Part shown: positions 15,478 through 23,638 of the stretch, in pieces
Layout: every line of letters starts with the position of its first letter
How positions within the stretch are numbered: the stretch's first letter is position 1
Source of the DNA: a virus
DNA length: 64,000 nt
Virus record (IMG/VR): IMGVR_UViG_3300044675_001548
Location: 54,229 to 118,228 of that record
Reading direction: 5' to 3' (one strand)
Made by a program: the position numbers and the translations under genes
Notes under the pieces: model-generated
The model's database searches: none
The model's input: only the letters and a program-made list of their open reading frames with translations
Told to the model about the DNA's origin: nothing

Positions 15478-15893
15478 TGGCAAAGATGATTTTTGACAAA
15501 GAAGAAACAAGGAACTTAATGATGATGTTGCAATCTGAGGATGCAGATAATCATCTTATAGCATTTGAATCCTTGAAGAATGTTGATTATAATAAGTATA
15601 TAGGAGAATTATTAGTGCTTTATAAGTATGGTGGACACAGTTTAAACAATTGGCAAGTTAACTGTAAAAAAGTAACTGATAAACTTGATAAGATTTTAGA
15701 TCAAGCTGTACTAAGCAGTCCTAGAACATTAAGTTTGATTACAAAACACAGAGGTTCTAAAGCTTCGGTTGAGCTATTTATGGAATTCTTTATTAGGGAT
15801 ATGTCAAGGATGTTAGAGTCTATTGGCTATCCTACTGACAAATTTGAAATAGATATTAAATTTAAAGATGATGGACAGACAACAGAGTCTTAG
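15477..15893 (+). CDS. Conserved unknown, paralogous domain to the 18330 gene
   Basis: This is a 138-aa helical protein. The segment MLQSEDADNHLIAFESLKN (about residues 18-36) and the following region (DYNKYIGELLVLYKYGGHS) closely resemble residues about 212-260 of the 456-aa protein at 18330. The two genes therefore carry a shared domain. No catalytic motif is present. It overlaps the metallopeptidase/VWA gene by 26 bases. Confidence 0.6.
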   Translation: MAKMIFDKEETRNLMMMLQSEDADNHLIAFESLKNVDYNKYIGELLVLYKYGGHSLNNWQVNCKKVTDKLDKILDQAVLSSPRTLSLITKHRGSKASVELFMEFFIRDMSRMLESIGYPTDKFEIDIKFKDDGQTTES

Positions 15894-17052
15894 TAAAATT
15901 GCAAAAGAGTTAATGCTGAAAGAGCCCTTCTACGGGTTCTTTCTTATTGCTCTAAACAAAGTCTGGGATGCTAAAAGAGTTCCTACAGCAGGTGTTAGTA
16001 AGAATAATATTAATTATCAACTTGCTATTAATCCTGAGTTCTGGGAATCTCTTAGTGATAACCACAGACTTGGTTTACTTAAACATGAATTGCTACATAT
16101 TGCATTTGGACATCTTACTACTTTCTTTAAGTTTAGTGATAAGAAACTTGCTAATGTAGCAATGGACATGGAAATCAATCAGTATATATCTAAAGACTGG
16201 CTACCGGAAGGTGGTATTGATATAGATAATTATGCTGACTTAAATCTTGATAGGAAAGCTGGTTGTAGATATTACTATGACAAGCTGAAACAACTACAGG
16301 ATGAGAAAAATCAGAAGGGTACTTGTGGTAATGAACCTATGGACAAGTTACTAGATGCTATGGCAAATGGTGAACTTGATGAACATGCTACCTGGGAGGA
16401 GTTTGAAGACATGACTGAGGCAGAACAGAAGTTAATTGATAAACAATTACAAAAGGTTCTTGGTGATGCTAAAGAACAAACTCTTAAGAAGAAAGGTAAT
16501 GTTCCTGGAGAAATTGAAGGAGTAATTATTATTGAAGAAGTTGTAAAGCCTAAGTTTAATTGGAGAGGTTATATCAGAAGATTTACAGGAGTAAGTACTA
16601 AGGTATTTACTAAGAAAATCAGGAGGAAAGAGAACCGCAGATTTGATGCTAATCCTGGTCTGAAGGTAAAAATGAGACAGCATATGTTGTTAGCTATTGA
16701 TACTTCAGGTTCAGTAAGTGATTCTGAGTTGCAGGAGTTTATGAGTGAAATCTACCATATTTACAAATGTGGTGTTGATATTACTGTAGTACAGTGTGAT
16801 ACTGTTATTAGATCTATTGAACCTTACAAAGGTAAGTTTGAAATGGCTGTGCAAGGTAGAGGTGGAACTGAGTTTGACCCTGTCCTAGAATATTTTAATG
16901 CCAACACTAAAAAATATACAAGCCTGGTGTATTTTACTGACGGTGAATGTGGTTATTCTGTAAAACCTAGAGGTAATACTCTATGGGTTTTGTCAGAAAG
17001 GTCTTATATGAATACAGAGTTACCAGGTAAAGTTATTAAATTAGAATTATAA
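15868..17052 (+). CDS. VWA-domain protein with metallopeptidase-like domain
   Basis: This 394-aa protein has two parts. The N-terminal domain has the zinc motif HELLH (residues 73-77, with a further His at 82). The C-terminal von Willebrand A domain has the MIDAS motif DTSGSVS starting at residue 278, a second site GGTEFDP and LVYFTDGE. This is the architecture of DUF2201-type VWA partners of MoxR ATPases. The MoxR-like gene follows after 12 bases, so the pair probably works as a remodelling or metal-dependent chaperone complex. The cellular target is unknown. Confidence 0.85.
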   Translation: MMDRQQSLSKIAKELMLKEPFYGFFLIALNKVWDAKRVPTAGVSKNNINYQLAINPEFWESLSDNHRLGLLKHELLHIAFGHLTTFFKFSDKKLANVAMDMEINQYISKDWLPEGGIDIDNYADLNLDRKAGCRYYYDKLKQLQDEKNQKGTCGNEPMDKLLDAMANGELDEHATWEEFEDMTEAEQKLIDKQLQKVLGDAKEQTLKKKGNVPGEIEGVIIIEEVVKPKFNWRGYIRRFTGVSTKVFTKKIRRKENRRFDANPGLKVKMRQHMLLAIDTSGSVSDSELQEFMSEIYHIYKCGVDITVVQCDTVIRSIEPYKGKFEMAVQGRGGTEFDPVLEYFNANTKKYTSLVYFTDGECGYSVKPRGNTLWVLSERSYMNTELPGKVIKLEL

Positions 17053-17064
17053 AAATTAAAGATT

Positions 17065-18234
17065 ATGAATCAAGTGCAATTGAATGTAAATGAGTTAAAG
17101 GATTTTATTAAACATATGGTTAAGAATAACCAACATATCCAAGCTGAAGGTAAAGTTCCTGTGGCAGTGAATATTGAGGGTGATGCTGGTTTGGGTAAAA
17201 CTTCTGCAATCATGCAGTTGGGTAAAGAATTGCAAATGGAAGTTGTAAAGCTGAATTTATCTCAGCTAGAAGAATTGGGTGACTTGGTTGGTTTTCCTGT
17301 AAAAGAATTTCAAATTGCAAATGCTGAAGGTCAGACAAGATGGATTAATGAGTCTCAGATATCTGCAGCAAGTGCTAAAGGTTATAAAGTTGTAGGTAAG
17401 AGAATGTCACATGCTGCTCCTGAATGGATTCAGGGTAAAGGAGAGGGTGGTTTCTTGATTCTTGATGATTATACCAGAGCTGATGCAAGATTCATGCAAG
17501 CAACTATGGAGATATTAGACAGACAAGAATATGTATCTTGGAAGCTACCAAAGAACTGGCATGTAATCTTGACTACTAATCCAGACAATGGTGATTATAA
17601 TGTTACTTCTCTTGACGTAGCTCAGAAGACTAGATTTATCTCTGTTGAGTTAAAATATGATTCTGATGTATGGGCTAAGTGGGCAGAGAAAGCAAACATA
17701 GATGGTAGATGTATTAACTTCATGTTGATGCACCCGGAATTGGTAACTCAAAGAGTTAATCCAAGAGCTATTACTACTTTCTTTAATGCTATTAGTTCTA
17801 TTGAGAAGTTTGAAGCAGACCTGCCTCTAATCCAAATGATTGGTGAAGGTTCTGTTGGTGTAGACTTTAGTTCAATGTTTACTATGTTTATTAATAATAA
17901 GCTAGATAGAATTATTTCTCCAGTAGACATCCTGACTAAAGATGAGCAGTATGTAATGAATAGCTTAACCAATGCTGTTGGTAAGGATGATGATTTCCGG
18001 GCTGACATCTCTAGTGTTATTGCTACCAGGGTGATTAACTATTCTCTTACTTTAGCTGACAAAGGTTCAGTAGGTAAACCAATCATTGACAGGATAGCTA
18101 AACTTACTACTGACTGTGAAGCATTTACTGATGACCTTAGATACTATATGGTCAAAGAGATTGTTAACGGTAATAAAGTTAAGTTCTCTCAGCTCATGAT
18201 GAATCAGGACGTGGTGAAGATGGCTGTCAAGTAA
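17065..18234 (+). CDS. MoxR-like AAA+ ATPase
   Basis: This 389-aa AAA+ protein has Walker A GDAGLGKT (residues 39-46), Walker B FLILDDYTRA, sensor 1 VILTTNP and an arginine-containing DVAQKTRFISVEL. It resembles the MoxR family, which pairs with VWA-domain proteins. Its partner gene lies immediately upstream. By analogy the ATPase would drive conformational remodelling or protein assembly. It is followed by two small hairpins before the next gene. Confidence 0.85.
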   Translation: MNQVQLNVNELKDFIKHMVKNNQHIQAEGKVPVAVNIEGDAGLGKTSAIMQLGKELQMEVVKLNLSQLEELGDLVGFPVKEFQIANAEGQTRWINESQISAASAKGYKVVGKRMSHAAPEWIQGKGEGGFLILDDYTRADARFMQATMEILDRQEYVSWKLPKNWHVILTTNPDNGDYNVTSLDVAQKTRFISVELKYDSDVWAKWAEKANIDGRCINFMLMHPELVTQRVNPRAITTFFNAISSIEKFEADLPLIQMIGEGSVGVDFSSMFTMFINNKLDRIISPVDILTKDEQYVMNSLTNAVGKDDDFRADISSVIATRVINYSLTLADKGSVGKPIIDRIAKLTTDCEAFTDDLRYYMVKEIVNGNKVKFSQLMMNQDVVKMAVK

Positions 18235-18247
18235 AGCAAACATCAAG

Positions 18248-18270
18248 CAGTTCCCCACCAAAAGGAACTT
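18248..18270 (+). other. Short hairpin downstream of the MoxR-like gene
   Basis: AGTTCC and GGAACT form a 6-bp stem around an 11-base loop, followed by TAAAATTT. There is no T run, so it is not a clear terminator; it may protect an mRNA 3' end. It lies 25 bases upstream of the second hairpin. Confidence 0.35.
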
Positions 18271-18294
18271 AAAATTTAATTAAAACAAACATAG

Positions 18295-18318
18295 GGGGAG
18301 ATAAAACTCCCCTTATTA
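18295..18318 (+). terminator. GGGGAG/CTCCCC hairpin before the 18330 gene
   Basis: GGGGAG (18295-18300) and CTCCCC (18307-18312) form a perfect stem with the loop ATAAAA, followed by TTATTAAA. The stem is strong but the T tract is short, and the next ATG is 17 bases away. It could be an attenuator or RNA-processing signal rather than a full terminator. The hairpin resembles the one at 12575. Confidence 0.5.
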
Positions 18319-18329
18319 AACTTAAAAGA

Positions 18330-19700
18330 ATGAAAACATACTTACATATTTATGAAGCAGATGCAATGTCCAATGAGCTAATTATAAAGGTAGAACCTTT
18401 ATATTGTGCTGATAGTAGTACAAACATAATAACTGCAACTGATAAAGATTATACCCCTTCAAAAGGAGATAAACTTTATTTTCTACCGGGAGTAAACATC
18501 CCAAGAGTAAAACTAAAAGACTTGTCTTTGCAACATGGTATTAAAACTGTCAGAAATATAAATGATGCTACACATGTATTTGTTGGTAAGAACACTAAAG
18601 ATAAGATTACAAGTGGAGCTTGGTATTATTCTATACAAACTTCAGCTGTTAGAGCTATTCTTCTAGACCCTGAACTAGTTATGGATGACTATTATAAAGA
18701 AAATCTTACACAAGCTTTAGAGTTTTATACTGAAGATGTAGTTATTATAGATTATTCTGCAGCTGGTCAACTTAGAAATTCAGAATTAGCATTTGTAAAA
18801 AGATACACTTATAATAGTATTTCTAGACACTCTAGTGTATATTATTCAGTAGACAGTGATCACACAGATTTATTTCCAGATATCTTAACCCTAGATATTT
18901 ATGATGAGAGTAAGTTAATTAAACACATTAATGGTGAAGATGCTGCTACTATAGATGCAACTATGTTCAATCAGATTTCTGATATGTTTAAGAGCTCAGA
19001 TGGAGACAATCATGTACTTGCAATGGAGATTATGGCTAATTGTAATTATATAGATAGCTTATTGTATCTAGAGATGTTATTCAAGGATCATGCTGGCAAA
19101 ATGTACAACTGTCATACTAAGAACCATGTGAATTTCAAGTCTTTACTTAGTTATCTAGGTAAAAGTAAAAGCAACATGGATACCAGTGTGGATAATATAA
19201 TGCAGTCTCTTATTAACAAAGATGTCCTTGATACAGATAAAATAGATGTTCTTATGGAGCATTATTCTGATGAACTTGGTAGAAGAGGAGACAGTACATT
19301 TTTTAAAGTAAAAAGTATAACTGTCAATGAAGAAACTCTGCAGTTGCTAAATACTAACTATGTTTATGAAGAGCTCCCAGATTTTGTTCCAGAGGATGGT
19401 ATAGAGATATCTGAATTGCATGGAGACCTTGTAGATCTTAACACTTTGTCTCCAGGGGTGGCGGAGGTTGCTGATGTATGCAATGAGCCTGCACAGGAGG
19501 AAGAACTAGCTGATGAAGACATAGAAGATGCATTTACTAATATTGTTAGAAATGAACTCAAGTCAGAGTTAATAGCATTAGAAGAGTCAGATCCTGTTTC
19601 CGAATCTGAATTAAATGAAATTTCAGGGACCCCGGCTGAAGAATTAAATACTAATCCAACAGAAGAAAAAAATGACACAAATGACTTTGAATGGTTCTGA
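18330..19700 (+). CDS. Conserved crAss-like phage protein with acidic tail
   Basis: This 456-aa protein has a mixed N-terminal region (residues 1-200). A helical domain at about 212-300 contains KSSDGDNHVLAMEIMANCNY and resembles the 138-aa protein at 15477. A long acidic low-complexity tail ends DTNDFEWF. No enzymatic motif is seen. The placement between the MoxR pair and the exonuclease/polymerase genes suggests a replication-associated scaffold. It overlaps the exonuclease gene by 29 bases. Confidence 0.6.
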   Translation: MKTYLHIYEADAMSNELIIKVEPLYCADSSTNIITATDKDYTPSKGDKLYFLPGVNIPRVKLKDLSLQHGIKTVRNINDATHVFVGKNTKDKITSGAWYYSIQTSAVRAILLDPELVMDDYYKENLTQALEFYTEDVVIIDYSAAGQLRNSELAFVKRYTYNSISRHSSVYYSVDSDHTDLFPDILTLDIYDESKLIKHINGEDAATIDATMFNQISDMFKSSDGDNHVLAMEIMANCNYIDSLLYLEMLFKDHAGKMYNCHTKNHVNFKSLLSYLGKSKSNMDTSVDNIMQSLINKDVLDTDKIDVLMEHYSDELGRRGDSTFFKVKSITVNEETLQLLNTNYVYEELPDFVPEDGIEISELHGDLVDLNTLSPGVAEVADVCNEPAQEEELADEDIEDAFTNIVRNELKSELIALEESDPVSESELNEISGTPAEELNTNPTEEKNDTNDFEWF

Positions 19701-20691
19701 TGAACTAGAGAGATTTTACAAACAGAAGTTTTACTTTAGCTACAGTGGGTTGAATAAGTTACTTTATTCTCCTGCATTATTTTACAATCATTATGTGCTC
19801 AACCAAAGAGAAGATAGTAAGGATGCTCACCTTGTAGGAGGGAGCGTCCTGCACTGTTTACTCTTTGAGCCAGAAGCATATGATGATAAGTTTATTAGCA
19901 TGCCTGGGAAACTGCCCAGTGAAAACCCAAAGAAAATTATTGATAATATTTTTAGGACACATCTTGGATATGGAAATAATTCATTAACTTTGGAAGACTA
20001 CTCACAAGATATACTCACACAGCTACTCACAGCAAATCTTTATCAGAATCTTAAAACAGATCAGCAAAGACTTGACAAAATTCTTACTGATGACCACAAA
20101 GAGTATTTTGAATTCCTTAAACAAAGTCTAGACAAATCAATAGTGGATCAACCTACTTTGGATGGCTGCAAAGCACAGGTAGAGATACTAAAGAGTAATA
20201 GTGATGTGAGAACACTATTAGCACTAGATGTTACTAAGGAAGACACACACATTGAGACCTATAATGAGTTGCATATTAGGGTTGACCATGACAAATTACC
20301 TTTTGGTTTTCACGGAATTCTTGACAATGTTGTTGTTGACAATGAGGCAAAGATGATATTCATCAATGACCTTAAGACAACTGGCAAGTCAATTCAGGAT
20401 TTCCCGGAAGCTGTTGAGTACTATAAGTATTGGATGCAAGCTGTTATCTATACTATTCTAGCTTCAGATAAGTTCTTGAAAGACAGACCAGATGCTAGAG
20501 ACTGGCAAGTTCAAGTAACCTTTATTGTAATTGACAAATACAATTTAGTTTATCCTTTCCAAGTCTCTACAGAAACAATGACCAAGTGGAAGGGTGATTT
20601 CAAATCTGTTATACAAATAGCCCAGTGGCATTATACACAGAAGAGATATGACTTACCATTTGATCTTGCAGTTGGTAATATTAAATTGTAG
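19672..20691 (+). CDS. PD-(D/E)XK exonuclease (RecB/RecE-like)
   Basis: This 339-aa protein shows the family layout: SYSGLNKLLYSPALFYNHY near the N-terminus, GGSVLHCLLFEPEAYD (the motif I-like helix), GILDNVV with D218, and FINDLKTTGKS with D233 and K235 as the catalytic D...DxK. It ends with the QAVIYTILAS helix that packs on the active site. It probably processes DNA ends for recombination together with the Sak4-like and SSB-like proteins. ATG 19672 or ATG 19681 could be the start. Confidence 0.85.
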   Translation: MTQMTLNGSDELERFYKQKFYFSYSGLNKLLYSPALFYNHYVLNQREDSKDAHLVGGSVLHCLLFEPEAYDDKFISMPGKLPSENPKKIIDNIFRTHLGYGNNSLTLEDYSQDILTQLLTANLYQNLKTDQQRLDKILTDDHKEYFEFLKQSLDKSIVDQPTLDGCKAQVEILKSNSDVRTLLALDVTKEDTHIETYNELHIRVDHDKLPFGFHGILDNVVVDNEAKMIFINDLKTTGKSIQDFPEAVEYYKYWMQAVIYTILASDKFLKDRPDARDWQVQVTFIVIDKYNLVYPFQVSTETMTKWKGDFKSVIQIAQWHYTQKRYDLPFDLAVGNIKL

Positions 20692-20696
20692 AACTT

Positions 20697-21269
20697 ATGG
20701 TTATTAGCACGCTTTATAAGAAGTACTTTCAAAAGTCCAAGATATTTTTATATCCGCTCTTGGACATTAAAAGAGGTACAAGTGTTGTTCCAAAAGAGAC
20801 TTATGTTTCATGGAGTAATACTTGCACAACTGAGGATATGAAATTGATATGTGTTTATCACACCCGCACTGATGCTGAGTATATTAACTTTGAAAAGAAT
20901 GTTTTACTAAAGCATTCTAGACTCTGTGACTATGTGAAGGCTGATGCTGTGACAAGTATATTCACATTTGATTTTTCTGATTTAAGTGATGATTGGGACC
21001 ATTTTATAAATGGTAGGTATAGCAAAATGGATATAAAAATAAAGCGTAGAATTTTAGATTTCTTTGACAGCAACAGTGGTAATTACTATTATGTGAATAG
21101 TTATTTGTTTCCCATTCCTCATTTTAAACTGTATGCTGAGCTGCTGGATGTGCCGGTTGCTCTTGTAAAATCAGTAGGTGAGCTATGTGATAAACCCAAC
21201 TTAGATAAGGAAAATCTAGTATTGGAAGTTGCAAACTTGGAAAATATAGAAAAAACAGTAAATTTGTAA
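20697..21269 (+). CDS. Conserved crAss-like phage protein of unknown function
   Basis: This 190-aa protein contains WSNTCTTEDMKLICVYHTRTD, FTFDFSDLSDDWDHF and NSYLFPIPHFKLYAELLDVP. It looks like a single globular alpha/beta domain with no signal peptide. I recognise the overall pattern from crAss-like replication regions but not a function. It starts 5 bases after the exonuclease stop. Confidence 0.55.
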   Translation: MVISTLYKKYFQKSKIFLYPLLDIKRGTSVVPKETYVSWSNTCTTEDMKLICVYHTRTDAEYINFEKNVLLKHSRLCDYVKADAVTSIFTFDFSDLSDDWDHFINGRYSKMDIKIKRRILDFFDSNSGNYYYVNSYLFPIPHFKLYAELLDVPVALVKSVGELCDKPNLDKENLVLEVANLENIEKTVNL

Positions 21270-21288
21270 AAAATTAAACCAACAAAAA

Positions 21289-21642
21289 ATGAGTGAAAAC
21301 ACAATGATGCTTGTACAATCCACATGGAATGACAAGCAAACTTTCAGAATGATTCCTATTACTGAGTCTTGTCCTTATGTAGAGTGTATCATGGACCCGG
21401 ATACTAAGGTATTTGTAGTGATTTCTAAGATTAGAAAAGTATCATTACATATGTTACCAAAAGTTGATGATTATGGGCAGCCTGTTACTGGTACAAAAGG
21501 TGTGAAACAAGAGAGACACAAGATTGAAGTGTTTCAGGAGTTTTATATAGAAGATGCTACAGCAATAGATGAAGTTATCAAACTATTTGCAGTTAATGCT
21601 AAGAAGTTTGATTATAAGAAGTTTATGGCTGAGCAAGCTTAA
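21289..21642 (+). CDS. Conserved small crAss-like phage protein
   Basis: This is a 117-aa beta-rich protein (NDKQTFRMIPITESCPYVEC, VFVVISKIRKVSLHMLPKV) with a helical C-terminus (KKFDYKKFMAEQA). It is followed by a strong terminator and precedes the DNA polymerase gene, so it ends a transcription unit. The A-rich leader before its ATG is typical of translation starts in Bacteroidota, which make little use of Shine-Dalgarno pairing. Function unknown. Confidence 0.6.
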   Translation: MSENTMMLVQSTWNDKQTFRMIPITESCPYVECIMDPDTKVFVVISKIRKVSLHMLPKVDDYGQPVTGTKGVKQERHKIEVFQEFYIEDATAIDEVIKLFAVNAKKFDYKKFMAEQA

Positions 21643-21662
21643 ACAATACCAAAAAACCAGAA

Positions 21663-21697
21663 AGAGGGTGAGTACCAAACAGCACCCTCTTTTTTTA
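21663..21697 (+). terminator. Intrinsic terminator upstream of the DNA polymerase gene
   Basis: AGAGGGTG (21663-21670) and CACCCTCT (21683-21690) form an 8-bp perfect stem with a 12-base loop, followed by seven T residues and TATTT. This is a textbook rho-independent terminator at the end of the gene at 21289. Confidence 0.9.
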
Positions 21698-21735
21698 TTT
21701 AATTAAACGGGGGAACAGCTTAACTGAACTAAGGT

Positions 21736-23637
21736 ATGAGAACACATTATGTCATGGATTATGAAACATTATCCAATTGTTTTATAGCCTGCTTTGAAGA
21801 TGTAAAGTCTGAACACAGAGAAGTATTTATCTGTCACAAATCACAAAATGATATACTAGAACTAGTAACATTCCTTGAGAGAAACATAACTCTTGAAGAA
21901 TGGCATGTTAGCTTTAATGGTCTTGCATTTGACAGTCAGATTACTGAACATATTCTCCGGAATAAAGAACAGTTACTTGAACAGGACGGTGAGACTATTG
22001 CTAGGTTTATATATCAAAAAGCACAAGCTACTATACAAAGAAGTAATGCAGGAGAGTTTGCTGAATTTGGTTCTAGAGACTTACAGATTAGGCAGATAGA
22101 TGTATTTAAACTTAATCACTGGGATAACCCAGCTAAGAGATCTAGCCTGAAGTGGATTCAGTATAGCATGGATTGGAAGAATATAAAAGATATGCCTATT
22201 CCTCACTATACTGAAGTTACAGAAGGTCAAATAGCATCTATAGTAAACTATTGTATTAATGATGTCCGGTCTACTAAGCAAATCATGAGTTTGAGTAAGG
22301 GTCAGATTGAATTGAGAAGAGCACTTACTGAAGAATATGGTATTGATTTATTCTCAGCCTCTGAACCTAGGATAGCTAAAGAATTGTTTTTGCATTTCTT
22401 AAGTAAACAAACTGGTATCAAGAAGTATGATCTCCGTCAGATGAGAACCCAAAGAAACCAGATTGTTGTAAAAGATATCATACTACCTTATATAAGTTTT
22501 GAAACAGCTACATTCCAGCATCTTCTAAAAAAGTTCCAGGATGTGGTTATCCACACTGGTGAAACAAAAGGAGGCTTTAAATATTCTGTACAATATAAGG
22601 GAGTTAAAACAGACTATGGTCTTGGTGGTATTCATGGTGCTAGAACAAGTAGGGTATATAATGCAACAGAAGACATGGTTATCATGACTTCAGATGTTAT
22701 AAGTTTTTATCCTAATCTAGCTATTAGAAACAGATGGGCTCCGGCACATTTACCACAAGATGAATTCTGTACACAGTATGAATGGTTTTTTGATGAGAGA
22801 AAGGTTATACCTAAAAAGGACCCAAAGAACTATGTATATAAGATTATCTTAAACTCTACTTATGGTCTCAGCAATGATGAGAATAGTTTCCTGTATGACC
22901 CTGAGTTTACTATGAGGATTACTATTAATGGTCAGTTGAGTCTTACTATGTTGTATGAGATGATTTGTGAAGGTATCCCGGGTGCAATTCCTCTAATGCA
23001 AAATACAGATGGTTTGGAAACTATGATACCTAGGGACCAGATGGATAAGTATATGGAAATCTGCAAGATATGGGAGAAGATGACAAGTCTTCAACTAGAA
23101 CATGATACATATAGTAAGCTAGTACTGGGTGATGTAAATAACTATATTGCTGTTACTGAAGACGGTAAATCTAAATGCAAGGGTAGATTTGAGTATGCTG
23201 ACTTAGCTTTACACAAGAACAAAAGTTTTTTAGTTATACCTAAAGCTTTGCATGCATACTTTGTAGAAGGTATCCAGCCTGAAGATTATCTTAAATCCAA
23301 CAGAAATATCTTTGATTATTGTGGAGGCAAGAAGATTAAGGGTGATTGGAAATATGTAGAGAGATGTATTAAGAATGGTGAGTATAGAGAAAAAGAACTA
23401 CAACACACCTTAAGATATTATGTATGTAATACAGGATCTAAGATCATGAAGATCAATAAGTCTGATGGTAGAGAAATAAACATTGAGGCCGGTAAATGGC
23501 TACAGCAAATTTATATCAACCACATAGATGACATGGACTTTGATGAGTATGAGATTAACTACAAATACTATCTGGAAAATATAAAGAAAGAAATAGAAGG
23601 TTTAGAACCAAATGTAAACCAATTAAGTTTATTTTAA
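21736..23637 (+). CDS. Family B DNA polymerase with 3'-5' exonuclease
   Basis: This 633-aa polymerase has the exonuclease motifs DYETL (D8, E10), SFNGLAFDSQ and YCINDVRSTK. The polymerase motifs are: A, DVISFYPN with D320; B, KIILNSTYG with N373; and C, NTDG with D425. Motif C normally reads DTD, and here the first Asp is Asn, a substitution also familiar in phage PolB enzymes. The second, catalytic Asp is kept. It is the replicative polymerase of this phage. It starts after a strong terminator, so it probably has its own promoter, and it is followed after 1 base by the next gene. Confidence 0.93.
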   Translation: MRTHYVMDYETLSNCFIACFEDVKSEHREVFICHKSQNDILELVTFLERNITLEEWHVSFNGLAFDSQITEHILRNKEQLLEQDGETIARFIYQKAQATIQRSNAGEFAEFGSRDLQIRQIDVFKLNHWDNPAKRSSLKWIQYSMDWKNIKDMPIPHYTEVTEGQIASIVNYCINDVRSTKQIMSLSKGQIELRRALTEEYGIDLFSASEPRIAKELFLHFLSKQTGIKKYDLRQMRTQRNQIVVKDIILPYISFETATFQHLLKKFQDVVIHTGETKGGFKYSVQYKGVKTDYGLGGIHGARTSRVYNATEDMVIMTSDVISFYPNLAIRNRWAPAHLPQDEFCTQYEWFFDERKVIPKKDPKNYVYKIILNSTYGLSNDENSFLYDPEFTMRITINGQLSLTMLYEMICEGIPGAIPLMQNTDGLETMIPRDQMDKYMEICKIWEKMTSLQLEHDTYSKLVLGDVNNYIAVTEDGKSKCKGRFEYADLALHKNKSFLVIPKALHAYFVEGIQPEDYLKSNRNIFDYCGGKKIKGDWKYVERCIKNGEYREKELQHTLRYYVCNTGSKIMKINKSDGREINIEAGKWLQQIYINHIDDMDFDEYEINYKYYLENIKKEIEGLEPNVNQLSLF

Positions 23638-23638
23638 T

